From assembly GCF_035621495.1 (NCBI RefSeq), contig NZ_CP141821.1:1454760-1518759 (forward strand): a stretch of DNA of 64,000 bases, given 5' to 3'. The notes below the pieces were generated by a model. That model did not search any database. It saw only the letters and a program-made list of their open reading frames with translations, and had not been told where the DNA came from. Shown piece by piece: positions 59,739 to 64,000 of this stretch. Each line of letters opens with the position of its first letter. Position 1 is the first letter of the stretch. The position numbers and the translations under genes are program-made. This DNA comes from Thermococcus sp. SY098. GTDB lineage: Archaea > Methanobacteriota_B > Thermococci > Thermococcales > Thermococcaceae.

Positions 59739-62236
59739 TGAAGAGGAGAGGTTTTTTCTTAAATTCTGCAGTCCTCTTGCTTCTGATACCCTTGCTTCTG
59801 CTTTTAGCTACTTATGAGGATGTTTCCTCTCAAGTTATTCAAGCTCAGAGTGTAAGAACCCAAGCCGAAAGAACGTATAGAGTTGCCTCTTTTTTGGAGT
59901 TAGATTTTCAAAAAGCTCTGGAAATTTCTGGAAAAAGGGCAATTATCACGATCATTGATTATGTATCTGTGACAGGAAACTTTGTTTCTCCAACTTATAT
60001 GGTAAACAATACGATAAGGGATTTAATTCTTGAGGGCACATCTCCAAGTTTAATTGGCTACGATCCAAATAGAGTTATGAGGGGACAGAGTCTTAGAAGA
60101 TGGCTCCTCAACATCAGTGCTGATTTAAGGGATCAGGGATTTAACATCAGCCCCTCTATTGATGAAATACTGAACTCTATGGAGATTACAGTTGCTCCTT
60201 TGGACTCCTTCAGGGTAGTTATAAAAGCCAGGATACCCAACATAACAATACGGGATGTCTCAGGCAGGATAGTTTATACCGGAGCGATCCCAAGTAATGG
60301 AGGTTATATTTATTCAATAGTTGATATTCAGAATCTTGAAGATCCTATATTTTCTGCAATGACTGGTGGTAGATATTACAGATCAATTAGGGCATGTCCA
60401 TATTCTTTTCCAGAGCTTTTAGATAAGCCAATTAAAGTTTTAGAGGGGAATGGTAGCAGTACAGTCAATCCTTTTGTGGAAGAGTTTTCAAGAACGGTTG
60501 ATCCAGATAGAATATACTTTGGAGATTATTATCCCGGAACAGGAGCAGCGGCATATGTTTTGTTAAATGATCCAGAACAGAATGTCACCGAACCTATTGT
60601 TTTTAACACCACATTAAATGGAAGAAGAACTTCTCCCTTAGAGGTTTTCAATGAAGGAGATATGGGCGTGTTGGTCTTTGGAAATGTAAGCGGAGCGGGT
60701 GGAACAGGAACAGCCACAGGTTGGTGTTCTATTCTTAATTATCGGCTTAACCTTACAATTCAAAACAATGTGGGAGTAGATCTTGTTGACTATCAAATAC
60801 CTCTTCTGTTGAGCACCTCGAAGGGATTTACATCCCAATTGCTTAATTTTATATTTACAAATACTCTCAATACATATGGAGGGGATCCCTACAACACAAA
60901 TGCTTCAATTGCGATATATGACACAAATTGCAATCCTATCCCATTTTGGATTGAATATTGGGATCCAGTCAGTGAAACTGCCCTCATATGGATACGTGCT
61001 TCTATTCCTGCTGGAGGTCAGTTGAAAATAGAGCTGTATTTTGGCAATGAAACATCACCAACAAAGGGAGATGGGGATAGTGTTTTTGAGTTTTTTGATG
61101 ACTTCAGTAGACCTTGGACCAACAAGTGGGTTGCAGTATCAAGAAATCAACCATATTCTCAGGCAAATGGAGAACTAACAATAAACGGTGGAAATAGCAT
61201 ATTTGCATTGAGAACCCAGCTGGCATTGGGATTGTATGGGGGATTTGCAGTTAGGTTTAGAATGAAAGCAGAGGGAGAATATGCAGACTGGGATGCGGGA
61301 ATTGGCGTACAAGATTACGATGGAAATGTTCTTTTGTTTACAGATGACACGACTAATAGTGGAGATGGATTGGCCATTCATAGACCTTGGTGGAATTTTG
61401 AATCTTACACAATAGGGAGGTATCCCATAAGTACGTATCATGTATACGAGGCATTATTGAAACCGTATCTTGTATATTACAAAGACGCCAAATTTAATGA
61501 TGTAACTGATTCCAGGTCCAATGACGACTTGGGGAGTAGGTACTGGGTGGAACCTTTAAACTATTTGTATCTTGTAATTGACAGTGAAAGAACTTGGAGA
61601 CGGGCAACTTATGACTTTATTGCAATTAGGAAGTATACCATTGATTCAACCCTTCTGGAAGATCCATTTAATGGCATAACTTTTTACTGGTCTACAACAT
61701 CTCTTGCGGACTTGGTGGAGACAAAACCCTCATCCACAACAACGGCTACAACAATATCAAGTGCAAGAGCATATGATGTCCAACCTTTTATAGACTGTAT
61801 TATGGATCAGCGATATTTTGGTATTTACAATGCCCCATCTTTCTTTGAAAGACTCGAGGGAAGCACAATTAATCATGCCGCATATGAAGCCTTAGCTCAC
61901 CAGCTACAGGATGAGCTTGGGGTTAAGTATGGGAGTCAGTATTACCCAATTGGATTAGTCAGTTTCATGATACCAGATCCTACATATGATCAGAAGCTCT
62001 TTGATCTCTTCAATACCCTGGGACTCTCTATAGAGGAAGGGCAAACGAGCTTTGACTATTATTTCCTCAAGTATTACTTCAAAGGAGGAGCAAAAGTAAC
62101 TGGTTATAGGATGTGGGGAGTTTCCCAAGGAGTTACTTCTCAGGGAGATTTTAGCAGTGTGCCATTTTTCATAGATAATCAAACAGCTGTAGCCATATTT
62201 GGAGTCCAGGGGGCTCAGGATTTACTTCAGAGGTGA
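59738..62236 (+). CDS. Large surface protein with pilin-like N-terminus and DUF2341 domain
   Basis: This 832-aa protein begins MKRRGFFLNSAVLLLLIPLL with one long helix and then an extracellular chain. A DUF2341 (concanavalin-like) domain is visible around residues 330-440: VDLVDYQIPLLLSTSKGFTS, AIYDTNCNPIPFWIEYWDP and IELYFGNETSPTKGDG, followed by a lamin-G/LamG-like part (FFDDFSRPWTNKWVA). These domains often bind glycans. The ATG at 59738 follows GGAGGGAG. It is the largest gene of the operon. Confidence 0.7.
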   Translation: MKRRGFFLNSAVLLLLIPLLLLLATYEDVSSQVIQAQSVRTQAERTYRVASFLELDFQKALEISGKRAIITIIDYVSVTGNFVSPTYMVNNTIRDLILEGTSPSLIGYDPNRVMRGQSLRRWLLNISADLRDQGFNISPSIDEILNSMEITVAPLDSFRVVIKARIPNITIRDVSGRIVYTGAIPSNGGYIYSIVDIQNLEDPIFSAMTGGRYYRSIRACPYSFPELLDKPIKVLEGNGSSTVNPFVEEFSRTVDPDRIYFGDYYPGTGAAAYVLLNDPEQNVTEPIVFNTTLNGRRTSPLEVFNEGDMGVLVFGNVSGAGGTGTATGWCSILNYRLNLTIQNNVGVDLVDYQIPLLLSTSKGFTSQLLNFIFTNTLNTYGGDPYNTNASIAIYDTNCNPIPFWIEYWDPVSETALIWIRASIPAGGQLKIELYFGNETSPTKGDGDSVFEFFDDFSRPWTNKWVAVSRNQPYSQANGELTINGGNSIFALRTQLALGLYGGFAVRFRMKAEGEYADWDAGIGVQDYDGNVLLFTDDTTNSGDGLAIHRPWWNFESYTIGRYPISTYHVYEALLKPYLVYYKDAKFNDVTDSRSNDDLGSRYWVEPLNYLYLVIDSERTWRRATYDFIAIRKYTIDSTLLEDPFNGITFYWSTTSLADLVETKPSSTTTATTISSARAYDVQPFIDCIMDQRYFGIYNAPSFFERLEGSTINHAAYEALAHQLQDELGVKYGSQYYPIGLVSFMIPDPTYDQKLFDLFNTLGLSIEEGQTSFDYYFLKYYFKGGAKVTGYRMWGVSQGVTSQGDFSSVPFFIDNQTAVAIFGVQGAQDLLQR

Positions 62237-62242
62237 AATCAA

Positions 62243-63010
62243 ATGAATCTTGAAGAGTTATTCTATAGAGTGGGCGAGTTTGTAGAATCAGCATGGGAAA
62301 AGATAAGAGACTTCATAAATCCAAAACCTCAAGAGGAGCCTCCAGCCTTTAAACTTTTGGGAAGAGTTGTAAAGAGGAAAGTTACAGTTCACGAATTGTT
62401 AGTTCTAAAACTTCAGTTGACTTTTCTGTTCTATCTGTTCTTAGCTCTGCTAATTGTGGTTTTTCTGCCAAATGAGTTATATTTAGTTATTTTGACGGTG
62501 GTATATTTTGTATATCTAAGAGCAATATTCCGCAAATATAGAGAGTTTTTTATTGAATATAAGCCGTATCAGGTATTTTATTATTCCATTAGCGTCATAG
62601 GATTCTTTGCATTTTTTGGGTATGTGCTTTTGAAGAGATTTTCTTTAGACATTCGTTATTCGTTGGGCTACCTTGTCTTTGTTTTTGTTGCAGTTCTAAT
62701 GTTTAGATTTTATTTCAAATCAAAATACGGCAGGGATTGGACCTATGGTGTTATAGAGGATATTAAAGAAAATGTTGTGAAAATTAGTGTTCATGATGAC
62801 ATCAGAGCAAACGTTAAGCCCGGAGAATACTGGGTTGATAAAGTACCTGATGTTGAAATCGGAAGAATTGTGAAAGTTTTAGTTGAGGAAAGGACATTTA
62901 GGGGAGCAGTACCAATAAAGATAATTGAAGTTTATTTAAGCGACCACCCTTCATCATCAAAAGCCTCAACAGAAGCAAAAGAAGACAGGGAAAGCAACAA
63001 AAGCTTGTAA
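62243..63010 (+). CDS. DUF2101 family membrane protein
   Basis: This 255-aa protein has an N-terminal amphipathic region and four to five membrane helices (about residues 52-160), then a soluble beta domain (IEDIKENVVKISVHDDI, EIGRIVKVLVEERTFRG). It is placed 6 bp after the large surface gene and is the last gene of the operon. It could be the membrane platform or a regulator for the surface proteins (inference). The 3' end overlaps a convergent gene by 79 bp. Confidence 0.7.
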   Translation: MNLEELFYRVGEFVESAWEKIRDFINPKPQEEPPAFKLLGRVVKRKVTVHELLVLKLQLTFLFYLFLALLIVVFLPNELYLVILTVVYFVYLRAIFRKYREFFIEYKPYQVFYYSISVIGFFAFFGYVLLKRFSLDIRYSLGYLVFVFVAVLMFRFYFKSKYGRDWTYGVIEDIKENVVKISVHDDIRANVKPGEYWVDKVPDVEIGRIVKVLVEERTFRGAVPIKIIEVYLSDHPSSSKASTEAKEDRESNKSL

Positions 63011-63225
63011 ATTCCGGTCCAAGGCTGCTTCTTATAAGTTTTTACAGAGAGCCATTCATTTTCCTTAATTCTCATTAATTCTACGGAATCAGTTGGAGGA
63101 GTTATTAGTATCTCTTCATTTTTTTCGTATAATGTAAAGCCAAGTTCTTCTAAAATCTGTCTTATCACTTCTATGGCTTTTCTTCTGTCTTTAAACGTTA
63201 TTTTGTAGTAGATGGTATAACCCAT
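62932..63225 (-). CDS. Small conserved hypothetical protein
   Basis: This 97-aa alpha/beta protein begins MGYTIYYKITFKDRRKAIEV and contains LEELGFTLYEKNEEILITPP. It looks like a small soluble domain. No catalytic motif is visible. It is convergent to the DUF2101 gene and overlaps its 3' end by 79 bp. Confidence 0.6.
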   Translation of the reverse strand: MGYTIYYKITFKDRRKAIEVIRQILEELGFTLYEKNEEILITPPTDSVELMRIKENEWLSVKTYKKQPWTGIYKLLLLSLSSFASVEAFDDEGWSLK

Positions 63226-63312
63226 TTTAAACCCTCATTAGTACTCTTAAAAAAAGTAAGAATAGAAACCTTAAAAAGTTTTCTATTTTACTATTGTAGA
63301 TTAAAAAGAAAA

Positions 63313-63879
63313 TTAAAGTTCGCCACAAAGCTCAGCAAAGTTTCTATATATTTCACTTCCTTTTTCTGTGTGTGCAACTTCAGGATGGAACTGAACCCCA
63401 TATATAAGTAATCTTTTGTGCTTCATTGCCTCAACTTCACAGAACTCGCTCCTTGCTAAAAGCTCAAAATCCTTTGGCAGTCTTTTTACCTCATCCATAT
63501 GACTTTCCCAGACATTTAAACGTCTCGGTAAACCCTTAAAGATGTCATTTTCCTCTAAGATCTCGACCTCAACTAAGCTGTATTCTGCTTTTTCTCCTCT
63601 CCCGACTTTTCCGCCAAAATATTTTGCTATTAGCTGGTGGCCGAGGCAAATTCCCAAAATGGGAACATTGAAGTCTTCATAATTTTTGAGTATAGCTTCA
63701 CAATTACCTGTTCTTTCTAAGCTTGGTCCTCCTGAAAAAATTATCCCCCTTGGTTTCATTGCCTTAATTTCCTCAAGAGGGGTTGTATTTGGTATTATCC
63801 TCGCCTCAACGCCTAAATACCGTAAAGTCCTCCAAATTCTGTGAACGTATTGTCCGTGGTTGTCCATTATGATTATCAT
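63313..63879 (-). CDS. guaAA: GMP synthase, glutamine amidotransferase subunit
   Basis: This 188-aa class I glutaminase subunit feeds ammonia to the XMP aminating subunit. The nucleophile elbow is [18 protein letters not shown] (Cys), and the His-Glu pair is in [14 protein letters not shown]. The ATG at 63879 follows GAGGGAGTGAAG. In archaea the two domains of GuaA are separate genes, as here. It is coupled to the PP-ATPase gene upstream (start 10 bp after that stop). Confidence 0.94.
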   Translation of the reverse strand: MIIIMDNHGQYVHRIWRTLRYLGVEARIIPNTTPLEEIKAMKPRGIIFSGGPSLERTGNCEAILKNYEDFNVPILGICLGHQLIAKYFGGKVGRGEKAEYSLVEVEILEENDIFKGLPRRLNVWESHMDEVKRLPKDFELLARSEFCEVEAMKHKRLLIYGVQFHPEVAHTEKGSEIYRNFAELCGEL

Positions 63880-63889
63880 CTTCACTCCC

Positions 63890-64000
63890 TCACTCAAACT
63901 CTATCGTCGCAGGAGGCTTGTTCGTTATATCATAGAGAACTCTACCCACTTGGGAGATTTCGCTTGTAATCCTAAAGGCTATCCTCTGCAGAACTTCCCA
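63890..64000 (-). CDS. guaAB: GMP synthase, ATP-pyrophosphatase subunit (3' end only)
   Basis: Only the last 36 codons lie in the window: [20 protein letters not shown], then [16 protein letters not shown] and stop. The ending DIT-KPPATIE-E is the hallmark C-terminus of GMP synthase, which contacts XMP. The gene continues beyond position 64000 and is followed directly by the glutaminase subunit. Confidence 0.92.
   Translation of the reverse strand, partial: WEVLQRIAFRITSEISQVGRVLYDITNKPPATIEFE

Noticed and set aside
1-64000. CRISPR array
   Set aside because: I found no regularly spaced short repeats anywhere in the window; the only clear long repeat is the 138-bp pair.

Overview
The window comes from a hyperthermophilic euryarchaeon of the Thermococcales, most likely a low-GC Thermococcus or a close relative. 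The evidence is a TreT/TrmB sugar locus, the three-gene RPA operon, a 5S rRNA gene next to tRNA-Asp, DUF257/DUF835/DUF432/DUF1102 proteins, a GTP-dependent dephospho-CoA kinase, archaeal S6e/S24e/S27ae/aIF2-gamma/Spt4/RpoE genes, GGTG(AT)-type ribosome binding sites and TATA-box promoters. Species cannot be fixed from the sequence alone.

Layout. 1-7.6 kb: sugar uptake and metabolism (partial glycoside hydrolase, MalGFE-type ABC transporter, TreT, TrmB, fucose-isomerase-like protein) around a divergent promoter pair that carries two identical 15-nt operator-like sites. 7.6-15.3 kb: LrgAB-like membrane pair, Tfx-type regulator, DUF835 and DUF257 proteins, tRNA-Tyr, MscS channel with a DUF432 partner, a lipoprotein, an HD hydrolase and a DUF434 protein. 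15.3-20.9 kb: a minus-strand surface-protein operon with two HTH proteins, three DUF1102 proteins, signal peptidase I, a larger secreted protein with a Cys/His tail and a DUF5305 protein; it resembles SipW/TasA-type export loci. 21.2-22.3 kb: tRNA-Gln, tRNA-Lys, tRNA-Asp and 5S rRNA. 22.3-32 kb: core genes (ScpB, RPA41/14/32, DGGGP synthase, Clp1-like RNA kinase, Lrp-like regulator, EngB, a PRC-barrel/coiled-coil protein, SecG, S6e, aIF2-gamma, a PIN protein).

32.2-46.3 kb is the accessory region and the most unusual part. One large secreted protein (about 1,053 aa) with tandem Ig/CARDB-like domains ends in a variable module and is followed at once by a multi-spanning membrane protein. Eight further modules homologous to its C-terminal region follow on the same strand. 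They mostly lack a proper start, four carry frameshifts, and each is followed by its own small membrane protein, usually intact and with a Shine-Dalgarno. A 138-bp segment of the large gene recurs with one mismatch 10,235 bp downstream at the head of the last module. I read this as an archaeal polymorphic toxin or surface-effector locus: one expressed gene, a store of silent C-terminal modules and retained immunity genes.

46.4-50.6 kb is a core block (pyrophosphatase, RpoE', Spt4, dephospho-CoA kinase, S24e, S27ae, methyltransferase, Taw1). 50.7-63.0 kb holds a secreted terpenoid-cyclase-fold protein, an FtsZ/CetZ-like GTPase and an operon of membrane and class-III-signal-peptide-like proteins (three small pilin-like, three large, one with a DUF2341 domain) ending in a DUF2101 protein. 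It looks like a surface filament or appendage locus without its own ATPase. The window ends in the two-subunit GMP synthase genes on the minus strand.
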